Source: Candidatus Microgenomates bacterium (GTDB lineage: Bacteria > Patescibacteriota > Dojkabacteria > SC72). From it: DNA of 13,475 nt. The position numbers and the translations under genes were made by a program. The stretch lies in NCBI GenBank assembly GCA_012797935.1, contig JAAZOC010000044.1, forward strand, positions 1 to 13,475, in the 5' to 3' direction. Shown one piece after another: positions 1 to 8,035 of this stretch. The stretch's first letter is position 1; the number at the start of each line of letters is the position of its first letter. Below the pieces are notes generated by a model, which was not told where the DNA came from, ran no database searches, and saw nothing but the letters and a program-made list of their open reading frames with translations.

Positions 1-1294
1 CTGACATTTTTTCTTCATCTGATTTAGTTGCTGGCTCAATAGCTTCTGAAACAACTGGTTCAGCAAATTCTATTTTTTCCAAAATAATTGGATTACTCTC
101 ATCGCAAAGAGTATCTCCAGTTATGGAATCTTTCAATCCAACAATAGCACCAATATTACCAACAGAGAGGGAATCAACCTCTTCTCTTTCATCTGCATGC
201 ATAAGGATTAATCTACTTACTCTTTCTTTAATTCCTTTTGTCGAGTTAAGAACATATGATCCTGCATCAATCTTTCCAGAGTAAACTCTAAAATATGAAA
301 GATTTCCGATATGAGGGTCATTAACAATCTTGAAGACTAAAGAAGAGAAAGGAGCATTCTCTGTAACTTCTCTTGTTATTTCTTCTCCTGTCTTTGGATT
401 TATACCTTTAACAGCTTCTTTATCTAAAGGAGAAGGTAAACATATTGTTATATAGTCTAACAATGTCTTTGACATTGCAGTTCTGGAGTCTCCTCCCAAT
501 ACTGGGAATAATTTTCTCTCTAATGTACCTTTTCTTAGTGCTGCATACAGTTCTTCAAGAGATAACTCTTCACCTGCAAAATATTTCTCCATCAAAGCAT
601 CATCTTGTTCTGCTAAAACCTCTATCAATACTTCTCTATGCTTTGCAACTGTTTCTTTCATATCCTCAGGGATATCAACTTCAATTAAGTCTGGAGTATC
701 AACACCTGCATATTCGTATGCTTTCATCTTTACCAAATCAACATATCCATGTAATTGCTGTTCTTTTCCAATTGGAAGAGTAATAGCTACAGCTTTTGTG
801 CTTAATCTATCCTTAATTGTTTGGAAACTATGTTCAAAGCTTCCACCAATTAAATTTATTTTGTTCATAAAGCAAATTCTTGGAACACCATATTTGTTTG
901 CCTGTCTCCATACTGTTTCAGATTGTGGCTCAACACCTTTTCTTCCATCAAAGATAACAACTGCACCATCAAGAACTCTAAGAGATCTTTCTACTTCAGC
1001 AGTGAAATCTACATGCCCTGGAGTATCAATAATGTTGATTCTATATTTCTGATCATCATGGATCCAGAAACATGTAACAGCTGCAGACATAATTGTAATA
1101 CCTCTTTCCTGTTCTTGTTCCATGAAATCTGTAGTAGCAGCTCCTTCATGTACTTCTCCGATTTTGTGTACTTGACCTGTAAAATACAACAATCTTTCAG
1201 TAGTAGTTGTTTTTCCAGCATCAATATGGGCAATAATACCTATATTTCTGACCTTATCTAAAGGCATTTTTACATTGTATGTACTCTTATCCAT
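1..1294 (-). CDS. fusA: Elongation factor G, N-terminal part (3' end beyond the window)
   Basis: Translation GTPase that moves tRNA and mRNA through the ribosome after peptide transfer and helps split ribosomes with RRF. About 431 residues are visible, and the frame runs open off the left edge; full EF-G is about 700. The chosen ATG gives the usual EF-G start. The P-loop AHIDAGKTTT is at about 22-31, switch I RGITI at 64-68 and DTPGH at 90-94. These are followed by GVEPQSETVWRQ, then domain II with FRVYSG and VLNSTKG, then GDTLCDE and the start of domain III (EPVVSEAIEP). Oddly, the G4 motif that normally reads NKMD is NKIN (144-147), and the G5 region reads GGDSRTA where EF-G usually has GSAFKN. 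There is no Shine-Dalgarno sequence before the ATG. It lies 69 bases after the TPR gene and has its own candidate promoter. Family identity is certain; whether it is the main EF-G or a paralogue is not. Confidence 0.96.
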   Translation of the reverse strand, partial: MDKSTYNVKMPLDKVRNIGIIAHIDAGKTTTTERLLYFTGQVHKIGEVHEGAATTDFMEQEQERGITIMSAAVTCFWIHDDQKYRINIIDTPGHVDFTAEVERSLRVLDGAVVIFDGRKGVEPQSETVWRQANKYGVPRICFMNKINLIGGSFEHSFQTIKDRLSTKAVAITLPIGKEQQLHGYVDLVKMKAYEYAGVDTPDLIEVDIPEDMKETVAKHREVLIEVLAEQDDALMEKYFAGEELSLEELYAALRKGTLERKLFPVLGGDSRTAMSKTLLDYITICLPSPLDKEAVKGINPKTGEEITREVTENAPFSSLVFKIVNDPHIGNLSYFRVYSGKIDAGSYVLNSTKGIKERVSRLILMHADEREEVDSLSVGNIGAIVGLKDSITGDTLCDESNPIILEKIEFAEPVVSEAIEPATKSDEEKMS

Positions 1295-1352
1295 TATTTT
1301 TTTAGTAAAATTTAACAAAGAAGAAGATATGAAAGCTATCCTCGCAGTTGCG

Positions 1353-1381
1353 ATTATACAAAACTACTTGATATTAGACAA
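1353..1381 (-). promoter_or_regulatory. Candidate sigma-70 promoter for fusA
   Basis: On the minus strand a perfect TATAAT (1353-1358) lies 17 bases downstream of TTGTCT (1376-1381), which matches TTGACA at four of six positions. The boxes overlap the last codons of the upstream TPR gene. Transcription would start near 1346 and leave a leader of about 50 bases. That leader is rich in C and T, has no Shine-Dalgarno sequence near the ATG and has no strong hairpin that I can see. Inferred from sequence only. Confidence 0.5.
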
Positions 1382-2812
1382 CATCTTTGAAGATTCTTCT
1401 ACAACAAGGCCTTGAATGTCATACTCAATTGACTTTTCTAAAGATGATTTTGCATCTTCAGTATTATTCAAGGTTAAATCATATCTTCCTTTTAGCAAGT
1501 AATATTTTGGATTATATTTCGAAAGTGAGTATAACTGATCAAGTAATTCTTGAATTCCATTGTCTTCACCCTTATCTAGCATGATCTTAACCTGCCAATA
1601 TATATATTCTGCTTTTTCTTCATCCGAGAGATCCTTCTTTGAAAGTTGAGCTAAGTAGTAATCCATTTTTTTGTCGTCTTTTAAATCATATTCTGCTTCC
1701 AAAGTTAAAAGCAAAAGATATGGATCACCTTTTGTTTCCAATACATCACTTAGAAATTCTTCTGCTTTTAGCATTTGTTTGTTTTCAAAAAGCACATCTG
1801 TATATTCTCGTAAAAGATCATCTGAAACATTTTTCCCACCGTAATTGATTGCCCTTTGATAGCTTTGGAATGAATTATCCAAATCATTCTTTAACAAGTA
1901 TGCTCTACCTTTAGCCCAAAAAATTTCAGATTCCATACCACCAAGTGTAGATGCTTTATCAAGAGTTTCTATACTTTTGTCATAGCTACCAGTTTCCAAA
2001 TATGCTCTTCCAAGATAGTATAATCCATCTAAATATTCGTCTATCTGATCTTGAATTGGCTCTAATGTGTTCAAAGCTAGATATGAATATCCATTATTGA
2101 GATATATTCTTGCAAGTTTAGTAGCATTAAATTTAGAATCATCAGTTAAGGAACTTAGTACTTCTGAGAATTCCTCATAGTATGGAGAGAGTTTTTGAGT
2201 TGGAGTAGAAGATGAAAGAAGAGATTTAGCGTTACTTTGATTCGTTACAGCTTCAATATATGCAAGTAGAAGTTTAGATTCAGAAGCATTTTCATCTCCA
2301 AAACCTTCTTTGCTTAGCTGTTCTTTAGCTTCAGATATTTTCCCAATATTTAGAAGTGTTTTTCCAAGCATAAATTCAGCCTCCATATTTGTAACTCCAA
2401 GACCTAATCCTTTCTGATATATATTTTTTGCATTCTCATAATCTTTTAAAGAATAGTAATAATTCCCAATACTTCCGTAGAGGATTGATTTGTTATTTGG
2501 GCTTAACGAATTTGCAGCCTTTTCAACTATTTCAGTTGCATCATCAACTCTGTTTTTAAGAAGCAAAATATCAATAATACCTTTGTAAGCCTCAACCTTT
2601 GTTGGAATCTTTTCAGTAGCATCTTGGTATCTCTTTATTGATACAGAGTACTGCTTCGCTTCAAAAAAAGTATTAGCTTCTGTAAGGATATTGTTATATT
2701 CGGCCAATTGATCCTCAGTCACCCTCCTATCAAAAAAATACCAAACACCAAGAGAAAGTATGATTAAAAGCAGAAGTATCCATGGGGCAATTTTCTTAAG
2801 TTTCGCTTTCAT
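1364..2812 (-). CDS. Membrane-anchored TPR repeat protein
   Basis: The protein has 482 residues. A positively charged start (MKAKLKK) is followed by one hydrophobic helix at about 9-27, so the rest is probably outside the membrane or anchored to it. The remainder is almost entirely helical tetratricopeptide repeats. Clear units are near 39-72, 108-141 (YGSIGNYYYSLKDYENAKNIY), 263-296 (LYYLGRAYLETGSYDKSIETL), 297-330 and 432-466, with weaker ones between. TPR solenoids are protein-binding scaffolds, and no catalytic domain is visible, so the partner and pathway cannot be named. It is the first gene of a minus-strand unit that continues into fusA. A near-consensus promoter ends six bases before the ATG, so the mRNA should be leaderless. 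It is divergent from the G5/lysozyme-like gene, which may hint at shared control. TPR assignment is confident; function is unknown. Confidence 0.9.
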   Translation of the reverse strand: MKAKLKKIAPWILLLLIILSLGVWYFFDRRVTEDQLAEYNNILTEANTFFEAKQYSVSIKRYQDATEKIPTKVEAYKGIIDILLLKNRVDDATEIVEKAANSLSPNNKSILYGSIGNYYYSLKDYENAKNIYQKGLGLGVTNMEAEFMLGKTLLNIGKISEAKEQLSKEGFGDENASESKLLLAYIEAVTNQSNAKSLLSSSTPTQKLSPYYEEFSEVLSSLTDDSKFNATKLARIYLNNGYSYLALNTLEPIQDQIDEYLDGLYYLGRAYLETGSYDKSIETLDKASTLGGMESEIFWAKGRAYLLKNDLDNSFQSYQRAINYGGKNVSDDLLREYTDVLFENKQMLKAEEFLSDVLETKGDPYLLLLTLEAEYDLKDDKKMDYYLAQLSKKDLSDEEKAEYIYWQVKIMLDKGEDNGIQELLDQLYSLSKYNPKYYLLKGRYDLTLNNTEDAKSSLEKSIEYDIQGLVVEESSKMLSNIK

Positions 2813-2818
2813 TATTTG

Positions 2819-2847
2819 AATATAGTTGAGTGTGATTGTTATGTCAA
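2819..2847 (-). promoter_or_regulatory. Near-consensus promoter of the TPR gene, predicted leaderless
   Basis: The minus strand carries a perfect -35 TTGACA (2842-2847), a 17-base spacer and a -10 TATATT (2819-2824). Only six bases (CAAATA) separate the -10 box from the ATG at 2812, so transcription should begin at or within a base or two of the start codon. This is the best promoter in the window. It overlaps the region used by the divergent plus-strand promoter, so polymerase binding to the two is likely mutually exclusive. Confidence 0.75.
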
Positions 2848-2852
2848 ATATA

Positions 2853-2861
2853 TGCTAGAAT
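2853..2861 (+). promoter_or_regulatory. Candidate extended -10 promoter of the G5/lysozyme-like gene
   Basis: The plus strand reads TGCTAGAAT, an extended -10 (TGn followed by TAGAAT), nine bases before the ATG at 2871. No good -35 is present at the right distance, which is common for extended -10 promoters. Start of transcription would fall near 2868, giving an almost leaderless mRNA; no Shine-Dalgarno sequence precedes the ATG. The -10 box is one half of a 12-base palindrome. Confidence 0.5.
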
Positions 2862-2867
2862 ATTCTA
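2856..2867. repeat. Perfect 12-bp palindrome at a promoter (possible operator)
   Basis: TAGAATATTCTA reads the same on both strands. It covers the -10 box and predicted start of transcription of the plus-strand gene, four bases before its ATG. A dimeric regulator bound here would block that promoter. The site could also be chance in AT-rich DNA, and I see no second copy in the window. Confidence 0.35.
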
Positions 2868-2870
2868 CTT

Positions 2871-3791
2871 ATGGGAAAGAGAAGATTTTTTGTGTTTACT
2901 GCATATATATTAGGGCTCTTTGTTTTAAACTTTTTGTCTATCATCTATAACGCATATACCCCATCAACAGAAAGAAGTAACCTATTGGATCTTGTATACA
3001 AAGTAGATACTGAGGAGATAAAAGAAGGTATACCTGTAAAGTTGGTAACTGTTAATTATGACGGTGTAGTAAAAAAACATTTAACCCGATCTTATTCTCC
3101 TGTTACTGCTCTAATTGACTTAGGATATTCAATAAGTAACAAAAATAGGATTGTTTCTACTTCTCCTATTTCAAAGCTTTACAACAATTCGTATATACTG
3201 GTACAAAGCTACACGACAACTATAGATGAGATCGTTTACTCAATTCCTTACGAGACAATTATAAAAGGTAATTCTTTATGCCAAATGCTTTCTGAATCAA
3301 AAACAGAACAGAGTGGAGTTCTTGGTTTGATGGTGAAGAGAGTAAAAAGGATTTATCAAGGAAACGACTTAATTGCAGAGGAGGTTATTGAATCAATAGT
3401 TAAGAAAGAGGCACGTGCAGAAATAATTGTCATTAAAGGTCCTGATGATACTCCTGATTCTGTTCCTCAGAGAGGTTTCAATTGCGATTACTGGCATGCA
3501 TATGTGGATAATATAAATGCTACAGATGAGGAGAAGAAGTGGTTAAAGTTTACAATGAAATGGGAATCTGGTTGTAATGCCGAAAGGAACTCAGGTTTCT
3601 ACAAGGGTTTATTCCAATGGAGTCCATGTATTTGGTATGCACAGTATCCAAAGGATAATATTTTCGATGGAGAGCTGCAGATAAAAAGAGTTTTAGAAAA
3701 ATTGAGGGCTGGTGCAAACCCCCATCAGATGTGGCCTGCAGTTCATGACAAGTACGTTGCTACATATGGAGAACTAAGTTGGTTACAGTAG
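2871..3791 (+). CDS. Membrane-anchored DUF348-G5-lysozyme-like cell wall hydrolase (YabE/Rpf-like)
   Basis: The protein has 306 residues and probably cleaves peptidoglycan glycan strands. A basic N-terminus and one hydrophobic helix (about 8-27) export or anchor it. Residues about 57-113 (VTVNYDGVVKKHL... ending ILVQ) match the DUF348 pattern of Bacillus YabE. Residues about 115-190 form a G5 domain, a fold associated with cell wall or glycan binding. Residues about 204-300 form a lysozyme-like module: WESGCNAERNSGFYKGLFQW places a likely catalytic Glu at 232, followed by GLFQ as in Rpf and soluble transglycosylases. Three cysteines (205, 235, 253) in this module may form a disulfide. It is the only plus-strand gene, divergent from the TPR gene and convergent with the helicase gene. 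The target could be the cell's own wall or a host's wall. Domain calls are from motif recognition; activity is inferred. Confidence 0.85.
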   Translation: MGKRRFFVFTAYILGLFVLNFLSIIYNAYTPSTERSNLLDLVYKVDTEEIKEGIPVKLVTVNYDGVVKKHLTRSYSPVTALIDLGYSISNKNRIVSTSPISKLYNNSYILVQSYTTTIDEIVYSIPYETIIKGNSLCQMLSESKTEQSGVLGLMVKRVKRIYQGNDLIAEEVIESIVKKEARAEIIVIKGPDDTPDSVPQRGFNCDYWHAYVDNINATDEEKKWLKFTMKWESGCNAERNSGFYKGLFQWSPCIWYAQYPKDNIFDGELQIKRVLEKLRAGANPHQMWPAVHDKYVATYGELSWLQ

Positions 3792-3792
3792 A

Positions 3793-5799
3793 TTAAGCAT
3801 TCCAACTAAAATAATCACAAATATCTTGAGGAATTTCTCCTAGGAATCTTGATGGTATTTGTGAAGTATATCCTTCCCTTGTTTGCCTCTTCTCTGCAAA
3901 TGTTAAAAATAATTTTTGCTTTGCTCTTGTAATACCTACATAACACAATCTTCGTTCTTCTTCTAAGTCTTTTTCTTCTATAAATGCCCTCGAGTGAGGA
4001 AGAAGTCCCTCCTCCATTCCAATCATAAATACATAATCAAACTCTAAACCTTTAGAAGAATGAAGCGTCATCAAATTAATATAGTTACCGGACCCATCTT
4101 GATTCTTTTCTTGCTCTTGTTCTATTAAATTAATTTCATTCAAAAACATCTCCAAACTTTTTTGTTGATACTTCTCAGTATAGCTAGATGCAACATTTTT
4201 CAACTCTGTTATATTTTCTTTTTTCATTTGAGCTTGTTCTGTATTATCATCAAACCATTTGATATAGTTTGTCTCTTCTAAAATCATATCAATCAAATCA
4301 AGGAGATTGTTTGTTTTTGAATACATATATATTTTTCCAAATGTATATGTCAAAGAAGAGAACTTAGACCATTTATCTTTTATATTACCTATACTGTTCA
4401 ATTTACTTTCAGATATTACTCCACTATCAGATAAGCCGTTAGACAAAAGATAGCAACCAACTATAAATTCTCCTAGTGTTACATCACATTCTTTTGCCAT
4501 CTCAAATAGTGTAGCTACAGATTTTGAACCAATCTTTCTTGTTGGAACATTTAGGACCCTATTTATACTTAATTCATCTTTAAGGTTAAAACAGAATCTA
4601 AGATAACTAATTATGTCTTTTATTTCTTTTCTCTCATAGAATCTAAAACCACCTACTAGTTTGTATGGCATTCCAGTTCTAAGTAATGCTTCTTCAATGG
4701 CTCTTGATTGATAGTTTGTTCTGTATAGAATTGCAATATTTCTCAGAGGTATTCTTTGTTGTTCCAAATTTCTAATTCTTTCTACAACGTACTCAGCTTC
4801 CTCTTCCTGATCTCTTGCTTGATATACAGTAATTAAATCTCCATCACCATTATCTGTCCAAAGAACTTTATTAACTCTTGAATTATTTTGCTCTATTACA
4901 CAAACAGCCGCTTTTATGACATTCTTTGTAGATCGATAGTTTTGTTCTAATTTAATAACTGTAACTTTTTCGAAATCTTCTTCAAATGATTGTATATTCT
5001 TAATGTCTGCACCTCTCCAAGCATATATTCCTTGGTCATCATCACCTACAACACATATATTTTTGTATTTCTCTGACATTAATTTAGCAAATCTGTATTG
5101 AGCTGCATTAGTATCTTGATACTCATCTATTAGGATATATTTATATTTTTCCTGGTACTTTTTTCTAATATCTTCATTTTCTTCTAGTAATTTTACAGAG
5201 AGATATAGCAAATCTCCGAAATCTACAGAATTTTGAGCTAGAAGTTGTTTTTGATATTTTGGATAGATATCTGCAACTATATCTTCAATGTATCCACCAT
5301 ATGTATTGGGGAACTGTTCTGGTGTTATCATATCGTTCTTTGCAGCACTAATGAAATACATTATTGAAGATGGTTTTATCTGTTTAATATCGATATCTCT
5401 TTCTAACAAAAGTTCTTTAACCATATTTTCAGAATCATCTGAATCATATATGGAGAAATTATGTGTAAGACCTACTTCTTTTGGATGTTGCCTTAAAATA
5501 TTTGCACCAATGGAGTGGAAAGTTCCAATCATTGGCAATTCTTTTATCTTTGGATCTAGGTCATGTAATATTGAGGAAACCCTCTCCATCATTTCTCCTG
5601 CTGCTTTTTTTGTAAATGTTACCGCAAGGATATTTGAAGGATCAACATTTTTCTCAGTTATGAGGTATGCAATTCTATTTGTAATTACTCTTGTTTTACC
5701 AGAACCTGCACCTGCAAAAACAAGTAATGGTCCTTCTGTACATAGTACAGCTTCTTTTTGTTGAGGGTTCAAGCCCTGCAAAATGATACTACTCTCCAT
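3793..5799 (-). CDS. UvrD/PcrA-type superfamily 1 DNA helicase
   Basis: ATP-driven 3'-5' DNA helicase of the UvrD/PcrA/Rep family, used in repair, replication restart and removal of proteins from DNA. All motifs are in order: Q motif LNPQQ (10-14), Walker A GAGSGKT (30-36), Ia TFTKKAA (61-67), II DEYQDT (225-230), III GDDDQGIYAWRGA (252-264), IV QNYRST (286-291), V TLHSSKGLEFDYVF (578-591) and VI EEERRLCYVGITRAK (613-627). At 668 residues it is shorter than typical PcrA. It ends just after the PSRFL segment, so the flexible C-terminal Tudor-like tail that contacts RNA polymerase in PcrA is absent. The ATG was chosen because it directly precedes the Q motif region. It starts 30 bases after the amidase-like gene and may be the last gene of that operon; a TAAAAT box in the gap gives only a weak separate promoter. 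I cannot separate UvrD from PcrA, so no symbol is given. Confidence 0.95.
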   Translation of the reverse strand: MESSIILQGLNPQQKEAVLCTEGPLLVFAGAGSGKTRVITNRIAYLITEKNVDPSNILAVTFTKKAAGEMMERVSSILHDLDPKIKELPMIGTFHSIGANILRQHPKEVGLTHNFSIYDSDDSENMVKELLLERDIDIKQIKPSSIMYFISAAKNDMITPEQFPNTYGGYIEDIVADIYPKYQKQLLAQNSVDFGDLLYLSVKLLEENEDIRKKYQEKYKYILIDEYQDTNAAQYRFAKLMSEKYKNICVVGDDDQGIYAWRGADIKNIQSFEEDFEKVTVIKLEQNYRSTKNVIKAAVCVIEQNNSRVNKVLWTDNGDGDLITVYQARDQEEEAEYVVERIRNLEQQRIPLRNIAILYRTNYQSRAIEEALLRTGMPYKLVGGFRFYERKEIKDIISYLRFCFNLKDELSINRVLNVPTRKIGSKSVATLFEMAKECDVTLGEFIVGCYLLSNGLSDSGVISESKLNSIGNIKDKWSKFSSLTYTFGKIYMYSKTNNLLDLIDMILEETNYIKWFDDNTEQAQMKKENITELKNVASSYTEKYQQKSLEMFLNEINLIEQEQEKNQDGSGNYINLMTLHSSKGLEFDYVFMIGMEEGLLPHSRAFIEEKDLEEERRLCYVGITRAKQKLFLTFAEKRQTREGYTSQIPSRFLGEIPQDICDYFSWNA

Positions 5800-5829
5800 A
5801 ACAAAATATTTACAAGTATTTTAAGAAAA

Positions 5830-7029
5830 CTATATTTTTTTCAAATAACGAGACATAACCCATCCAACTGTTTCTGCGCCATATTTCACCTTAGACCAAC
5901 CATCTCCTTCTTCCAAAAGTATAAAGACAGAACCGTTATCAGCACTATCTAGAATTTTACATGAGAACCATTTACATTCTCGAATATTTGGAAAACCAAA
6001 TTCTGTTGAAGCAACTTTTACAAGAGTATTTTTTCCTTTAGAGATTTTAAATTTTACAGCAAAATCAGAACCTTCAAAAGGTTTATTCTCATATTTTTGC
6101 AAATTAAATTTCTCTTCAGCTTCTCCTATCAAGATTCTAGCTTCCATGTTAAAAGTCAGTTCTACTGATTGCTGAGGTAAAACAACTTTGTCAGCAATGC
6201 TTGTTGGTTTACTAAAGCTTTGCCATTCTTTATTTATTGCATAATCACTTTCTTTTCCATTTGCTACAGATATATATATTGGATCTTTGTCAGTAAACCA
6301 AGGGAAATCATTTGTATTTTTAACTTTAACCTTAATAGCTGCCCTATTTCCAATTTCAACTTCCTCGGGAACTTCTACTGCTTCAATATCTGAAGAATAT
6401 TTTAAACTATCTTCTTTGTACCCTTTCCAATTTTTAAGAGCATCAGTAACAGAGGCTACAAATTCTCCACTGGTATCTTCTGCAATCACTGTTGCTAATT
6501 TTCCTTCCTCCTTTTCCAATTTGAGCTTTACAACTTTCATTGATGAAATTCCCCAAGATTTGGAGATATCTTCAACCATCGAAGAGAGAGAGCTAACAGC
6601 TCTACTTGTTAAGGATGGATTATTTGAAAGATATCCAATTGTAACTGCTCCATCAACATTTTTTAATTCAGGGTTAGCTCCAATATATCCATTTCTACCT
6701 TGATATATGATTCCATTTTCATCTAGAAGATATGTATATGGAACATCTGCAAAATTCAATCTTGTAATGCAGTAGTAGTAAAGAGATTTTACCCACTGTT
6801 CAGGTTTTCTAGATAGTGTAGAAGATTCTGTTGTTACCTGAGTTATATATATATTTGTCGGATCTGTATATATTAATCCTGTTTGATCTGAAAGTGATTT
6901 ATCAAATTTTTGTGTTTCTGAAGAGAAATATGAAAAAGCAAGTGTTTTACTAGAGAACAAAAGGAAAAATGTTAGTACTGTGAGTATTTTAGCTGTTGTT
7001 TTTAGGGCATTCATATTTGATTCTATCAT
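5830..7029 (-). CDS. Secreted PGRP/amidase_2-like protein with SH3b domain, lacking catalytic histidines
   Basis: The protein has 399 residues with a signal peptide (hydrophobic about 13-31, cleavage after TLA). Residues about 50-165 resemble the amidase_2/PGRP fold: DVPYTYLLDENGIIYQGRNGY, then GAVTIGYLSNNPSLT and a helix ending WGIS. The first zinc ligand is missing: the strand that normally reads IxIHH reads IYITQV. The later histidine and CPG segment are also missing, and the whole protein contains no histidine, so zinc amidase activity is excluded. Residues about 215-330 look like an Ig-type beta domain (VKVKNTNDFPW). Residues 335-399 form an SH3b domain (GDGWSKVKY, VGWVMSRYL). A likely role is non-enzymatic binding of peptidoglycan. 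It follows the single-pass membrane gene by 26 bases. An alternative start at 7014 follows a TAGAAT box by five bases, so a separate leaderless start there is possible. Confidence 0.8.
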   Translation of the reverse strand: MIESNMNALKTTAKILTVLTFFLLFSSKTLAFSYFSSETQKFDKSLSDQTGLIYTDPTNIYITQVTTESSTLSRKPEQWVKSLYYYCITRLNFADVPYTYLLDENGIIYQGRNGYIGANPELKNVDGAVTIGYLSNNPSLTSRAVSSLSSMVEDISKSWGISSMKVVKLKLEKEEGKLATVIAEDTSGEFVASVTDALKNWKGYKEDSLKYSSDIEAVEVPEEVEIGNRAAIKVKVKNTNDFPWFTDKDPIYISVANGKESDYAINKEWQSFSKPTSIADKVVLPQQSVELTFNMEARILIGEAEEKFNLQKYENKPFEGSDFAVKFKISKGKNTLVKVASTEFGFPNIRECKWFSCKILDSADNGSVFILLEEGDGWSKVKYGAETVGWVMSRYLKKI

Positions 7030-7055
7030 TTACAAGATCAATATTACCAATCGAT

Positions 7056-8033
7056 TTACTCTGGGACAGAAAGATATTGTGATTCAATTGCATTTACATA
7101 TCCGATTGCAGGAACAGAGTAAATTACTTTGTTGTAAGAGATATCACATTGTAGAGCCAATTTGTAAACAGGTGTAATTAATGATTGATCAAATGATTTG
7201 TAATAGTATATTACTGATGAATCTGTACTTGTACAATTTTTCAAGGAATCTGCAACTTCTTCAAAATCATTAGAAAGGTAGTTTACTTTTTGAAGAATGG
7301 TATCTTGTAAAGAACTAAACTGAGGATATATTTCTTTTTGATAGTTTGATTGAGCGAGATTATTCCTTAAAGTATCTTCAGATATTAATGGTACTTTGTA
7401 ATTCATTGGTGTAAATTTTGTCATTAGTAATTTTCCAGAAACTATTTTTCCATCTTTTAGTGCAATCATATCTGTTTGTTGATTGTGTTCTCTCATTTCA
7501 ACAATATTTTGTCCATCTATATAACGGTTAGCATAGTATACTGTGTCTCCTCCTGTTCTTTTTTCAGATCCTGATACTTTGTATTTCCAATTTTCACCAA
7601 AGTATGTCTGAGAGAATCTATTAAAAGATGTATCTGTCATTTCGGCTTCATTCCATTCTATTCCTTCGTTTAGTTCAAAAATCACAATATTTTTGTTGAT
7701 GTCGTAGAAGATTGATCCTCTACTACTTGTCCATTTGTAATATTCGCCTTCTGATGAAGATGAGAGTTTAAGGTCTAGTACTTTAGCAAAATCATTTACA
7801 AAGGAATACTTTAACTCAGTTGATACTTGGAATATTTGGTAATCACCTGTAGTTTGTATTTGTGTTTTACCAAGGGATATTTCTCTAGTATCTTTCGAGA
7901 GAGATTGCTGGTTTAATGGTTCTTCTGGATATTTAAGATTATTTCTTAAAAGAAAAACAACTAGAACAATTATCGCAATAACGATTATTACAGCACCACC
8001 AATTATTATGTATTTTTTCTGTATATTTTTCAT
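7056..8033 (-). CDS. Single-pass membrane protein of unknown family
   Basis: I do not recognise this family. The protein has 325 residues from the chosen ATG: a short basic start (MKNIQKKY), one strongly hydrophobic helix at about 8-30, then about 290 polar residues predicted outside the membrane. The ectodomain is rich in Ser, Tyr and Asn and has two cysteines near its C-terminus (NCTST and LQCDI), which could pair. The final part, with LITPVYKLAL and a strand ending GYVNAIE, is loosely like PepSY/YycI-type ends, but this is weak. The chosen ATG lies two bases after the stop of the M23 gene (TAAATATG), suggesting translational coupling. A start at 8060 is also open and would overlap the M23 gene by 25 bases. 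Its place between the M23 fusion and the PGRP-like gene suggests a part of the same envelope machine. Confidence 0.75.
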   Translation of the reverse strand: MKNIQKKYIIIGGAVIIVIAIIVLVVFLLRNNLKYPEEPLNQQSLSKDTREISLGKTQIQTTGDYQIFQVSTELKYSFVNDFAKVLDLKLSSSSEGEYYKWTSSRGSIFYDINKNIVIFELNEGIEWNEAEMTDTSFNRFSQTYFGENWKYKVSGSEKRTGGDTVYYANRYIDGQNIVEMREHNQQTDMIALKDGKIVSGKLLMTKFTPMNYKVPLISEDTLRNNLAQSNYQKEIYPQFSSLQDTILQKVNYLSNDFEEVADSLKNCTSTDSSVIYYYKSFDQSLITPVYKLALQCDISYNKVIYSVPAIGYVNAIESQYLSVPE

Positions 8034-8035
8034 AT

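Noticed and set aside
445..1261. Short open frames on both strands across 445-1261
   Set aside because: They lie inside the fusA coding frame, whose EF-G motifs are continuous through this region.
3777..3807. Inverted repeat AGTTGG/CCAACT spanning the two convergent stop codons, as a shared terminator
   Set aside because: The stem is only 6 bp with a 19-base loop, and no T-run follows on either strand.
5800..5870. Separate promoter for the helicase gene (TTGAAA/TAAAAT)
   Set aside because: The spacing is 15 bases and the -35 box falls in the preceding gene's last codons. It is too weak to list; read-through from the upstream gene is equally likely.
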